Positions 46,011 to 57,600 of a stretch of DNA of 64,000 bases are shown here, in pieces. The stretch covers positions 2,294,001 to 2,358,000 of the forward strand of contig OZ017758.1 in NCBI GenBank assembly GCA_963969365.1, given 5' to 3'. Source of the stretch: Asterochloris sp. CNOR1. Taxonomy: Eukaryota; Chlorophyta; Trebouxiophyceae; Trebouxiales; Trebouxiaceae. A program made the translations under genes and the position numbers. How positions within the stretch are numbered: the first letter of the stretch is position 1; every line of letters begins with the position of its first letter. Under the pieces are notes generated by a model. The model did no database searches. It saw only the letters and a program-made list of their open reading frames with translations, and was not told where the DNA came from.

Positions 46011-49000
46011 TCAGGGAAGGGAGGTGAACTGGAAGACCTTCTCTGCAGCAGCACAGGCACAGCAGCCAGTCAACAGCTTGTTTGGCTTAAGCACTAAGTA
46101 CAACATGCAAGGGCGCAACCAGTCAGCTTTCGTACCCCATACAGGGTATCACCAGGAGGACGTGCACTGTTCATCAGACACGACTTTGTACAGGAATGCC
46201 GCATGAAGACACTTACGGACGATCTCCAGGCCGGTGGGAATTTGCCATGTGAAAAGGGCCAGGTTGGTGATGTTCATGGCGATGTGGGCAGTACGTGCGG
46301 TGTTGTTGCCCTTGGCCATCAGGGGGACCATGGCAGCCGCGCCAGCCCACAGGCAGACGATGGTTGCACCAGCGTACAGGTGGGGGCCAGGGAACAGCTT
46401 TCCTGTGGCAGGGAAGGCACTGCTTGTTGCAGATCCCCATGCATTTTCAATCAGGTGGTGCTACGGCAGTGAGAACAACTGCTGGCAATATCATCCTGTT
46501 GCCCTGCCTAGCCAGCTGTGACCTTGCATGAACAGCAGCATGCTGAGCTCTGCAGGGGCCTGCAGGAGGGTGCTGAGCTGCACACTGTGCACCAATCATA
46601 CATAGAAGCCTGGAAGGGTGCTAATGTGCTACGCCAGGCAGATGGTTGCGCCTGGTTTTGTTGTAATCTGGGCAGGGCCAGCAAAGCAGTGCACTGCGCC
46701 GCAGTGTGCCAGCCCAGCACAGATCTGACAGCTGTGAAGCAGTGTGCTCAGTGTGCATCTGCCCTCATGTAGCGCAAGGCACACCCCAGACCATGTCAGA
46801 CTTGCAGAGTATCCGGTGCGCACCTGCCCTCAGGTAGGATTTAGCAGGAGTTGCAGAGTAATGCTCTGCAGGACATAGCGCATACTCCAGCACAATCATG
46901 GCAAGTGCCGATGTGCTCCACAACTGGGCTGTAGATTCTGTCAGGACTTGCAGTGACCTCAGTGCATACCTGACCTCAGTGCATACCTGTCCTCAGGTAG
47001 GTGTTGGCGGGGCCGACCACAGCAATGAGTGTGCCCAGGCCCAGCAGCAGGCCACCCCAGTTGTGGTGACGGCCCTTGTAGTTCTCCTTGCTCATCACCT
47101 TGCGCTCCTACTTACCAACACAAGCAAAGTGTCAGGTGGGCCAACAGCTGCTCTCTGTCTATCTCCAGGGGGCCTGGCACACTGCAGAAAGTCTGCGAGA
47201 CTTCCCGACATGCACAGCCCTGACTTGCAACAAGACATGCTGCAGCAAGGCCGCACAGTGTTATGTACGCAGGCACTGACTGGCTGGACTGGCATCAGAA
47301 ACATCGCAGCACAGCTTGAAAGCTACACAGGAATACTGGGACCACCTCCAGCTCGGCAGTCCTGGCCTCCGTTGGCAGAGTGCAGTTCACATGCAATGTC
47401 TTTGTGCTGCAAGCCTTCGAGTGAAGCGCTATGAGCTTGATCCTCAGCCTGCCTAATCCCACCTGATGGCGCCTGCTGCTTGAGCCGGACCGCAGCCACC
47501 TCCAACATGAAGCCTCAACACAGCCCAAGCGCACAGGTACTCACCACCTCCAGCTCGCCAGACCTGGCATCCTTTGACTCGACCAAAAGGGTGACTGAGC
47601 TCAAAGAACCAGTCCTGGCATTGATTGCAGTGCTCTTGCTCCTTCACATCACACTTGCCACCAAATCAGGAATCAGCGCAGGACAGAAAATTGGTAAGGT
47701 CGCCTCCTCCAATTATGCAAGCCCAGCTTCCACTGGGGACACATGGCGCTGGCCGGTGCAGATGTGCAGGACACAGGCAATGAGCAGTCGGTACCCTCAT
47801 CACCCCAACACAACAACAGCTCGCCTCCTCCCACTTACCAATGCTGGCATCCAGTTACGAGGCAGGGTATTCCATGCCCCTAGCCAAGTAGTGCAGTGAT
47901 GAGCCGTCTTCGCCCCTCAATGACTGGTGCAGGGCCCAGCCCTCATTTGAGCTGAGTAATGACCACGCACAACCCCCATGGTACACGTCATGTAAATCTC
48001 AGTGCAACCCACACAGTCATACGCAGGCACTCCCTGCCTCTGATGCACCAGAGGCCTGTGGGGTTAGATCAGACAATCATTAACATGGTCGTCATAGGCT
48101 GGCTGGAGCTCACCTCCTCCAGCTCAGCGATCCTGGCGTCCACTGGGGACACCGGGCGCTTCCCATCCTCGCCTGCCGGCGCCTGCTCCTTCTTGAGGGC
48201 CTTCAGCTCGTCGGGGATGATGCGAGTGCGCCTCCACTGCCATCCCAGGAAGCCAGTCCACAAGGTGGAGGCAAATAGGATGGCCATGGTCGCAGGGTGG
48301 ATCAGGCTGACCAGGGTACCCTTTGTCAGGTGCTCGCCCGCTGCAACAACAAATCATGGAACTATTGGCAGATTGGTCCAGGTGACCCACTTCAGAACAA
48401 GGACCCGCTTGCTGCAGTGCAGGGCAGTTTGGCTGTTGGCAGAGCTTGCAACAGCTGGGGAATGGGCCGACCAGGCCTTGATCAGGTGCTCACCCGCTGC
48501 AGTGCAAAAGCAGAAAGCTTGACAGCAAAGTTTGCAGGCCAGCAGCTCTTAAAACGGGCTGACCACGGTGCCCCCAGTGGGGTGCCCACCCTATGCCATT
48601 GTGAGGTTTGTGGTCAGCGACTGTCGAAAGAAGCAGGCAGGGGCGCGCTCGCCCATCTGCAGTACAGAGGCGGGGCCTGCAATCGTGAAGATGAGACAGC
48701 GTAGGTCAGGCTGGCCAAAGCAACGGTTGCTTGCTCTGTGGAGGTGCATCATCACTACAGGGACAAAGAGTGACAGAGTGTAAAATGCGTAATCCCTCAA
48801 AGCAGCGAAATCATACGAGCACCCCCTGCAACTTGGCGCCAAGCAGGTGCTGCACAGGGACAGCAGCATCACTGAGCGTGATCAACATGCTGCATCCATG
48901 TCGTGCCGCGAACATTTGCCGCAGGAGCACAGCAAGCAATGCAACAGGGAAGAGCTGCTTGACCTAGCCCTCAGGCTTAGCTTTGGCAGCATCAAGCACC

Positions 49001-49343
49001 TCAGGGCTCGTATGCAAAGCTGTTAGGTACACCAGGGCAGGTTTCATCTCAAGAAAAGCATAGAAAACTTGTTGTAAGGCCAGGCACCAGCATGGAGCAT
49101 GCGCTGCTCGCCTGGAGTCTCTGCCAGTGCGGGGTTGGCCAGCAGCATGGGTGCCAGTAGGCCAGCCATGCCCAGGAGCTGATCCTGAAGGTCACTCTGT
49201 TGCTGCTGCTGGTCCTGTGCCTGTCTTTTGTGGCTGGCATGGCACCGTACAGACTTGTGGTGGCGAGGAGGCAGGGATCTGAGGCTCTGGCCACGGGCAG
49301 CCAGCCTCGTGGGGCAACGACTGGAGAGCATCTGGGTCTGCAT
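46011..49343 (-). CDS. DUF4079 family plastid membrane protein
   Basis: The first exon (start 49343) encodes a basic transit-peptide-like leader (MQTQMLSSRCPTRLAA). A hydrophobic stretch with LLANPALA follows, resembling a thylakoid targeting or cleavage site. Exon 48114-48340 carries HPATMAILFASTLWTGFLGW followed by QWRRTRIIPDEL. Exon 46987-47107 carries SKENYKGRHHNWGGLLLGLG and TLIAVVGPANTYL. Exon 46217-46402 carries KLFPGPHLYAGATIVCLWAG, then GNNTARTAHIAMNITNLALF. Exon 46011-46042 ends KVFQFTSLP and stop. From 48114 down, all joins keep phase. Four hydrophobic segments suggest an integral thylakoid or envelope protein; the biochemical role of DUF4079 proteins is not known. The exon-one donor is uncertain (best GT near 49098). 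It converges on the PLP-enzyme gene with only 95 bp between stops. Its introns carry several copies of their own splice junctions. Confidence 0.82.
46755..47010. repeat. Copies of a DUF4079 exon end and donor
   Basis: On the minus strand the exon end CCTACCTGAGGACAG|GTATGC (edge at 46987) has a copy CCTACCTGAGGGCAG|GTGCGC about 164 bp downstream (near 46821) and a weaker one near 46757. A further 15-bp partial copy (CAGTGCATACCTGAC) lies directly beside the real donor. Confidence 0.7.
47344..48160. repeat. Three decoy copies of a DUF4079 exon end
   Basis: The exon edge at 48114 reads, on the minus strand, GCTGAGCTGGAGGAG|GTGAGC. Within the following intron are GCGAGCTGGAGGTG|GTGAGT (edge 47545), GCCGAGCTGGAGGTG|GTCCCA (edge about 47344) and a diverged copy at about 47704 that also retains CACTGGGGACA 27 bp inside, exactly as in the real exon. 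The copy at 47545 keeps a consensus donor. Confidence 0.75.
48310..48505. repeat. Duplicated DUF4079 acceptor
   Basis: GACCAGGGTACC...CAGGTGCTCGCCCGCTGCA at 48309-48345 spans the acceptor of the exon whose edge is 48340. GACCAGGCCTTG...CAGGTGCTCACCCGCTGCAG repeats it with CAGG at 48483, against 48327 in the real site (156 bp). On the minus strand both read GCTGCAG-like acceptor, then CGGG(C/T)GAGCACCTG. Confidence 0.75.
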
Positions 49344-49358
49344 TGCGGCACACATCAA

Positions 49359-50095
49359 AGCTCTGAGATGACAGGCGTGGCTCGGGGATATTGAATTTCA
49401 TCTAGAGATCGCAAGCCAGTACAGCAGCTGCAGGCTGTGCGCCTGGCCAGGACGCTGTCTGAACCATTCTGCAGCACTATCGCAACGATATCAACACTGT
49501 TGGCGTGTGCGATCCTGCTCTGATGTCCGGAGAAAGGCAGCTCACAGGCGTGCTGCAGCTTTCAGCAGACTCCTAGCCGGAACTGAATGAAACTGGCGTG
49601 TGTGCAGCACATGTAGGTTGTTTGCTCTGCAGGGCTGAATGTTCGCAGGCAAGCAATGCAAAAGCAAACTGTGCAGGTTGCAGCCTAGGTAAGAGCTCAA
49701 AAGTGCCTGTCAATCAAGGCTGACTTCTACCTTGCCGGGCTGACATGCAAGGTCAACCTGGCTGAGGAGCCAACGATTCTGCCATGGGGTAGATTGGAGT
49801 GGCAAAACCAAGGATTTTGGCAAAGACAGGTCCCTGGGCAGGCTCATAGAGACGTTGACAGTGGTAACTTGCCAAGATCTGAAGTTGAGTAGGTCAGTGC
49901 GGCCATTACATCTGCAACCCTGAGCTGCACATATTGATCTCGACCTTTCTTTGTCAGGCCTTTGCCAAGATGATTGTCCACATCGCGCAGGGTTACCTGG
50001 GGGCAGCACCCTCATACTTGCTGTGACGAGCCACTCAGAGCACTGTTGCACTGGGCTCAAGGCAGGCTGAACAAGATGTTCTGAGCAGCAACGCA
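49359..50095. other. Intergenic, no gene seen
   Basis: This spacer separates the DUF4079 start from the ICln stop on the same strand. It probably contains the DUF4079 promoter and the ICln 3' UTR. A minus-strand frame (49710-50096) is open only because it overlaps the last ICln exon in another frame. Confidence 0.45.
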
Positions 50096-51970
50096 TCAGC
50101 TGTGATGCTGCCCCGTTTCTGTCAGCTCCTCCTCGTCTTCCTCTGCATCCTCAAATTTTCCCTCCTGCAGGTCAGACAAGGTGGTCTTATATCTTGGCCA
50201 ACCAGCATTGTGCTCAGCAGTTTCCTCTTTCTGCACAGCACTTAGACTTCATTTCCCCTCAATCTGCTGCCTGGTGTGTACACAGTTTGAAGTTGAAAGA
50301 AAGTCAACGGCAGAGGGCTCAGCAGCTTGTACAAGCTTTCTGTCAAGCGCTGAGGGAGCACTCACAAATCGCTGCTCAAACCAGACACATGGCAGGCCGC
50401 TCAGCGTGCCTCACAAATGTCATGCTGCACAAACGCTGTGCCATGTTGTGCAGGCCAGGCAACCATCCCACAGAGACAATGACCTGGTACTGCACCTCCT
50501 GCACTATCCTGCATGAGGTGTGCTGTCTGACATGCCGTCAAACCTGCAGAGGAGAGGCCAGAATTACCTCGCTGGGTTCTGTGAGGAGGCCATCCAGGTG
50601 CTGGAGCATGGCAGAGCGATCTTCCCCAGTGACGCCTGCCATCACCTCATCTTCATTGTAGTAAAAGTCCCCTTCTCCTTCTAGCTCTGCAGGCAAAGGA
50701 CGGGGTGGCACTCTGGCTGAGGGCGGTTGCAGGGTGGATCAGGCGGCAAGCATGCATGGCAATATAGCGTCCCAAGTACAGGCGGCACTTGTGTTGAGTA
50801 AGTTGCCAGCACCGGAGCAGCGGGAGAGCCCAGTGGCACAGCCACCCTGACAGCAGGGCATGTGCTTTGCAGATGTGCAGAGAGACTGCCAACATACACA
50901 GGCAAGACAATGCTGCGGGTAAGGGCAGCCAAAGTGGTTCAGGCTGGCGGCACAGCCAGCAACCAGCAACATAAGTAATCAAGTGCAGGCAGCTTCTGAC
51001 TGTTTGGAAGGCCACACACAGCAGGGGCACATCACGGTGGAGTTCCTTACCACAGCCTGACAGCACAGCTATACAGGCACCAGAGGATGTCACGGCACTC
51101 ACCATCCTGATCAAAGTCAGGGTTGAGGGCTGCACAGTCGCACATCTTCTGGAACAGGTCCTGCACTGCAGGGAGCACTGGCATGACTCAGGCCTGGCTG
51201 GTAAGGACCTGGATGAACTGCTGGCAAGTCTTGAAGGGCTGTTGGCCTGCCACTGACGGGAAAAACGCGCTGTCGGGCAAGCAGCTGCCGCCTCTGGTCA
51301 CCAGTTGACGCAGTATGCAGCTGTCAGGTGCCAACACAATGACTCAGCTTGAGGCGTCAAGCAGCCTGCAGCGTAGCCTAGAGAGCCTGCGGCCACCTCA
51401 CAATCTGGCAGGTGCCCACTCACATACAGACTCATCCTGGGGCACCAAGCGAATCTCTGGGGTCGACTCCTCCTCATCTTCCTCTTCGTCCTCCTCTTCA
51501 CTGCCATGAGCGCCATTCTGCTGCTGCTGCACGCCTGCCCATGCAGCTGGCTCCTCTGCTGGTTCCAGCTGGGCGTATATGCAGCCCTTCTGGTGCACTT
51601 GGCTGTCGTGAGAGATGGCGTGCATCGTTATGGAGTGGAAGGTGGCTGCCAGGGCCTGGCCTGAGTGTGCAGAGCTTTGCCAGATGATGCGCCTGCAGAC
51701 GTCATGGGAATGTTCCAGGACGCAGCACAGGCATGCTCACCGCAGAGCTCGAGTTGCATGCTGCCTGGTTGTGCAGCCAAACACAGCATGCTCAGACCTG
51801 CAATGAGGGCTTCTGGTCCACTCTGGAGCTTACTTTGTGGTCAGGATCAGCCTGCCTAGGCCTTGATCAGTGGATGCCAGCAGTGAGACATCGCTGAATG
51901 AGGCAGCTACTTGCTCCTCATCATCCAGCAGAGGCTCTCCGTTGCTATTCCAGTCCGACCACTGCTCCAT
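50096..51970 (-). CDS. ICln: Methylosome subunit pICln (chloride channel, nucleotide-sensitive)
   Basis: Five minus-strand exons join in phase: 51834-51970, 51424-51692, 51103-51165, 50568-50686 and 50096-50164. They total 657 nt, 218 residues plus TGA, close to the usual ICln length of about 220-240. The PH-like N-terminal half has GRLILTTKRIIWQ and HSITMHAISHD. CIYAQLEP then leads to a disordered acidic loop of Glu/Asp repeats. The conserved second part has STPEIRLVPQDES, LFQKMCDCAALNPD and FYYNEDEV. The protein ends with an acidic tail (EDAEEDEEELTE). In other eukaryotes ICln chaperones Sm proteins for the PRMT5 methylosome and snRNP assembly in the cytoplasm. The start is the only ATG ahead of the first conserved strand. 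The gene lies 219 bp downstream of the next minus-strand gene. Confidence 0.93.
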
Positions 51971-52189
51971 GCTGCACGAAAGTCTGCAGAAAGGAGAGGG
52001 TGACGACCTGGTGCCTACCTGACATTTGAGCAGATGGTCAAGTATCCCTCACACAAATCCTCACCCAGCGGCAGTAACGCCTGGCAGTCTGATGAGCTTG
52101 GGCAGTCCATATGACCAAGACATCCATCCGTGAGTCTCTCACAAAAACTGTTGTGCCTCTTCATGGGAGTCTAGATGTCACAGCCTATG

Positions 52190-53263
52190 CTATCTGGCAG
52201 GGGCTGCACTGGCAGCTGGCTGCTTCATGCGCTGCCACCTCCCGTCCACCTCTTCCAGCTGAAACAGCTTCCAGGCTTGCTTAGCATGGCTGTGATCGCT
52301 GCCAAGGTAGATCGAGTGGCCTTCCTCAGGGCAGCTGAGATGCACTGGGGCCCCTTGCGGCTGTGCTGCGCTGATAATATGAAGGCTTCCGTCACCATCA
52401 GTCAGCTGCACCAGACGCCAACGCTGCGCTCCCTACAATTTTGAAGATGCTATGTTTATCAATGAAAGACTGGTTTATGATGATGTTTTGTTACCTCTGT
52501 GTCGTGCAGACTGTTGGTGTACCAGAGGTTGACCTCGCGATGCCTGGCGCCCTTCTCCAGCGGCTCAGCTGTCAGCACCACCTCTGTGCTGTCGCCTCTG
52601 CCCAGAGAACTGATAGTGTACGTATCAGTGCCTGTAAAGACAGCTGTGATAGTCCACAACCTGCTCCATGGCAATGCATGGTCCTGGCATCTTGCAATGA
52701 CGACTGCAGGCAAGTGCGTGAGGAGTGTTGGCATCAACTTGTGCTGGTTGCATTGGCTAGGGAAGCTGACGCTCGTCCGCTCACCTGGCACCTGCTGCAG
52801 CTCCCACTGGGCCTGCTCGCCGACCTCTGGATCCTGCTTGCGCACCTTGGCATGCCTGTGAAAGAGCAGAACTGCTCCCTGTCAGTATGTGGCCTGGACT
52901 GAGCTCAACAAGGGAGCAGCTTGCAGCTCAATCTTACCTGTTGTCCTTCAGAAAGCCTGGCGATGTGCACGTGACCACATAGCCCTGCAGGCATACACAG
53001 CACCTCGAAAAGTGGGTTCTGCAGGGGTGACCGCTGCATTTCACAAGTGCTTGACGCAGACTGCCGCAGCGCAGCCCCACCAGCCTGTTCTTGTAGCGCG
53101 CCATAGAGACAAGATGGTACCTTCCATTGGGAAAGCTGATGCACCCTGGCAATTTTGCAGTGTCTACACAAGCTGGCCTTGGGCTGGTGAGTGGGGATGG
53201 CAGTGGAGTCCCGAGAGGTGATGGGAAGGGGCTGGGTGCAGGTCTCTGCATGACTTCGGCCAT
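52190..53263 (-). CDS. Putative beta-trefoil-like protein
   Basis: The exons are about 53055-53263 (or unspliced to 52938), 52938-52984, 52785-52855, 52495-52631 and 52190-52432. The last four total 498 nt and keep phase. The N-terminus is Pro/Ser-rich (APSPFPSPLGTPLPSPL). Three or four similar units follow, each with an aromatic-hydrophobic strand and a small loop: GRYHLVSMARYKNRLVGL, AQWELQQVPG...YTISSLGRG, RWRLVQLTDGDGSLHIISA and AWKLFQLEEVDGRW. Repeated W-x-L or W-x-x-x-Q patterns are typical of beta-trefoil folds that bind sugars or proteins, but the assignment rests on pattern only. The gene ends with TAG at 52190-52192, just upstream of ICln on the same strand. The function is unknown. 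Confidence 0.5.
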
Positions 53264-53361
53264 GGTGTGCACCAAAACTACGATAATGTAATGTATCAAC
53301 AGTCTGTAGAGTTAGGTCATGTGCTGAGTGGCTGCTGCTCCTTAACACCTTCTGCCTGCCA

Positions 53362-54184
53362 GCGATCTGCAAGAATTGCAGCACGGCCTCATGATGTGCC
53401 TCTTTGAGCTAGGGCCACAGTGCCAGCTCTGTGGCTGATGGTCTTTTCGAGCAGCCTGACGGCTGCATAGAAGAGCTTAATGTGGTGTGGTACCGGCTAG
53501 GCTTGTAACGTATGGATCCTTAAGGGGAGCTTGCATGGCGTTCTGCCAGCGAGTAGCGCTTTGGCTGCACAAACAGTGCTGACACCAGACTGGAGACACG
53601 AGACAGGTGAGCTGTGGTAGGTGCAAGCACTGCTTTGAGGGGCCTGTCCTGGGCGCTGTGATGAAGCATTTTCCAGTATAAGCCAGTTCTGCTTCTGACA
53701 CCCCTGATGTCACACTGGATCATAGTCTGAGCGCCATGCCTGAATGCACACTGCATGCCAGCTGATTGCGATTGCTTGCCCTGTGATGAGAGCAAAGGAA
53801 TTCATGCGTGTCAAATGAGCACCAATTTGGCTGGTGCGCTGAGAACAACTTCTCTAATCTTCTCTCTGAGGGCTTGGCATCTAGTCAATTGTTGTGGCAG
53901 TGGCCAATGATTATACAACATGTATTTGCTACTCTTGAGCTTCCGCAGTGACGAATTCACATCACCAAGATCTATGAGGCCTGTGTGCAGCATTTGCCCA
54001 TGACTCCTGTGGTTCTTGTCTGTCCACTGCACAGCACTCAGACCTGCTTCTTCCTGTCCTGCAGGCAGTCTGGCTTGAGGGAACCTGACGCAGAGTCTGT
54101 GGAGCTGCATTCTGCCATGAAATGCCTGCAACTCATGTTGCTGGAGGTGACAGTGCTGAGAGCACATGTGATGAAGTTTGATTG
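53362..54184 (+). other. Possible plus-strand exons, unassigned
   Basis: Two short frames look exon-like. 53369-53438 (LQELQHGLMMCLFELGPQCQ, stop) is one. The other is about 54063-54184, after a CCTGCAG acceptor (LREPDAESVELHSAMKCL, stop). Each ends in its own stop, so they would be separate gene ends or alternative ends. The DNA between shows nothing else recognisable. Confidence 0.25.
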
Positions 54185-54640
54185 AGTGAAGCCCACTTTC
54201 CCCTGCCATTACTTTCTCAAACTTCGGTGAACTCAAACTCTGGTGAACAATAAACACAATGGGCTTTCCATATATTTTGAAGGCTGGTCCAATTTATTGC
54301 CCCTTTGGGTGTGTTGCTTCCCTGTTTGACAGGTAAACAGCGACAGGACCAGCCACAGAGCTCAGATCGTTGATCTGTGAGGCTTCAGGAGTCATCGTTG
54401 TAGACCAGCCTCGATTGCCTGAACGGTAGGTTTGCTCTGTCAGTTGCTGCAGTTGATGCAGAGCAGCCAGCCTGTCCTGCCATCAGGGCTGTAGGCAATT
54501 ACATGTGTGAAGCACCTGTGTGGGAGACTGAGATGGCAGCCCCACATGATGGTGCGGCGTTGTGTGCACACCTTGCCAATGTCACTCCCATGAGACAATC
54601 ATGTCTTCAGCTCAACCATAATTGGCAAATTTGTTTGCAG
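54185..54640. other. Upstream region of MBD9-like gene
   Basis: No supported exon was found. An ATG-initiated plus frame begins at 54503 (MCEAPVWETEMAAPHDG) and may be part of the first exon of the next gene, but its frame differs from the exon at 54641. The promoter or 5' UTR is probably here. Confidence 0.3.
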
Positions 54641-57600
54641 GAGCATTTGCAGCTCAGGCTGCAGGGACAAGCATGCCCGCAGAGTCGCCAGATGCTCTGA
54701 TGAGGAAGCTACGAGATGCTGTCCAGGAAAAGGGTGATGGCCTTGCACAGTGCATTGTGCAAACCCCCATCGGATGGGTCAGACCTCATTCGGCACAGAC
54801 TTCAGGCAGCAGCATGCAGCATGCAGCTCCTGCTGGCTGTGTCCTGCAGCCTGCCTTCAGCTCCATGACCTGTGCATTCCGCGCCGCCTGCCTGCACCTG
54901 ACTGGTTGTGCAGGTGGTTTCGGACGTAGAAGCATTCAACACAATGTGTGGTGGCGCCGCTGAGCAGCCTACTCATGGCTGATCAAGCATCACATCTTTG
55001 TGTGCAGGTGGTGAGCTCACTGAAGACTGGCATGTAGAGATCAAGGTCCGCAGCGGGGGCAAGACTGCAGGCACATCTGACGCGGTGAGTTGCTGGGCTG
55101 CCAGAGCAGCATGATGCTGTCCTGCTCGGCCCCCAACAGGTGCTGCATGTCAGAGTAAGCTGCGTAGCAGTCAGCAACAGCTTGGCAGCATTATCCTCTC
55201 ATGTCAGCAGCACCCTGCATCACAACAGGGCCAGCAGGGCAGGTTGCGCAGCATACAAGGCACCATACTGCTCATTCCCCAGCTTGTCTTCCCTGGACCA
55301 AGCCTGCCCCTTGCTGTGCAGTACTATCGAGATGGCGAGGGGCACCGTCATCGCTCGCGCACAGATGTGCTGAAAGCTCTGGGCCTGGCAGAGAGCAAGG
55401 CAGCAGTCAGCAAGGCGCAGGCAGCTGCCACCGCACGAACGGCTGCAGGGGACATGCTGCGGGCCACCCCTCTCCCCCTTGTCAATGGCGTCTTGGTCGA
55501 GAGGTGCAGCCAGCTCCCAGCAGTAGTCGTATGGTGGTGCTGCATGTTTGGGGTTGCAGTGCAGCAACAGCCCTGAGAGATTGCACGCTTGTCCTTCAGC
55601 ATGCTGCCAAGGGTGCCTCCGGGCTTCCCAGGCACCGTGTTGAGATGCCACAGTACTCTGCCAGCACACGGCCGTCAACATGCACATCTGTGCTCCACTC
55701 AATGGTGCACCATGGGGTGGTCCAGGCCCCAGTCCTTGTCTAATGGTGTGGCTGCCACTGGTATCTGCTGGCTGGTGCCCAATCCCAGGGCTGAGATTGG
55801 CTTACTCTGTTGGTGTGTGGCGTGTGCTGTCAGGAGCACGTCGTGCACTTACACAAACCCACCTTGAACCAGGATATAGGGTGACCTGTGTGGCACCTTG
55901 AAGACCATGCTCACGGCTTTGTCCTTAACACGTATTTCAAGGGCACAAGGATGCAGACAAGTGTCTGTACTAGCGTTTGATGAGCCATGCTCTCAGTTCA
56001 GGCATGTGGTATCTGACTGAAATTTGTCCCATTCCCCTGCAGGCTTGGCAGCATGGACCCACGGCCCAGCTTCAGCACTAGGACCAACCTGTGGCCGGTG
56101 GGCTACAAGGCCACCTGGCAGGACGACAATCTGGGCAGCTTTCAGAGTGAGGTCATGCGCGGGGACGACAGAGGGCCCCTGTTCAGCGTCACCATCAAAC
56201 CAGCTGGCAAGGGGGAGATGGCCAGGGTGAGCAGCATGCAGCGCACTGTTTGTAGTATTGTTTGGACAACGCAGGTGTGCATAGCCTGGCCCAAGGCCGC
56301 CACACAGCTGCCATGTGGCTGCATGCAGCCCACATCTGCCCCAGAGCACCTCTGCTTGGCTGCTGCACATACACACCATCCAGGGCACCTCCATGTGGAA
56401 GCACAATGCTTCAGGACCAACTGGGGTTGGCTGCAAACAGCTTTGGCCAAACTGCTGCACCTCTGCATCATGCCCTGACACTTTGCACTTGAGCCTGCGG
56501 TGGCATGCTGGCACAGCAGATTGCTGCATCTCTGCCTGCCAACTGCAGCACAGACTGAGCCAACGCGTTGCACCTCTGCTTGGCAGCCGACCACAACATG
56601 TCGCACTGCTGCCTGGCAGTGGCATGCTGGCAGGGCAGACCAGGGCTTCGCTGCCTGCCAGCCCCAAGCAAAGCGCTATAGCTCAGCTCACAGCCTGCAT
56701 TTAACATGTTGCCCTGGTGGTGGTATTGAACCCAAGCAAATTGCTGCATCTCTGCTGCCGCCAACACATGACCTGTTGCACCTCTGTCTTACGCGTCCTA
56801 GTCAACGTGCTGCACGTCCCCCTGACAGCCACACACAGCAAAGTCTGCTGCAGTTGGCACCACCCCAATGTGATAAAAGGGTGCAGCAGCCCAGAAGCAG
56901 CCCCTTTGCCTGGCAGCTGTTTTGGCAAACCGCGGCAGCTGCACACTGGGTGAGGTCGACGGGGCTGCATCAGGCAACTGTCTGGGCAGAGATAGGCAGA
57001 CACACATGGCACCTGTAGGCTTGTGTTGCTTCTCAGTGGACCTTTCATTTCTGCGAACGTGGCGGGCAATGCACACAAGCACATATGTGAGCAGGCGCCG
57101 TGTACCCGTTGGCAGCGCTGAGCTGAGCAGGGAGTTGTTCCTGCAGACGCTGGCTGTGGAGCGGCATCCTGACCAGGCCTGGCAGAGGGTGGCAGACCTG
57201 CAGCGAGCAGGCTTTGACGCAGAGATTGCTGCCAAAGCTAAGCCTCGCCAGCCCAAACAGGTGGGGCACCCACTGCAGCAGCGGCTATGTGGGCTGCTCT
57301 CCCACGCCAGCAAGCTTGCCTTTGGGCAAACTGGTTGATGCTGCAAGTTGTATTGCCTGCCAGCTTCCACCGCCGATAAACCCGGACTCTGTACAATGAT
57401 CAGGAATTGCTGCCTGCAGGCTGCTGCCGCGTCCCCGTCATCTGCTTCTGGAGCTGCTGTTACACCAGCCAGCCCATCTGCCGGTGGGTTCAATGTACCC
57501 TGCTCATCACTAGCTGTCAGCAACACGCATATTAAGAAGGTCACCATGACGCCCCATGAGCTCACTGGGCAGCGGTATGCAGCACTTTGTGTCTGCACAG

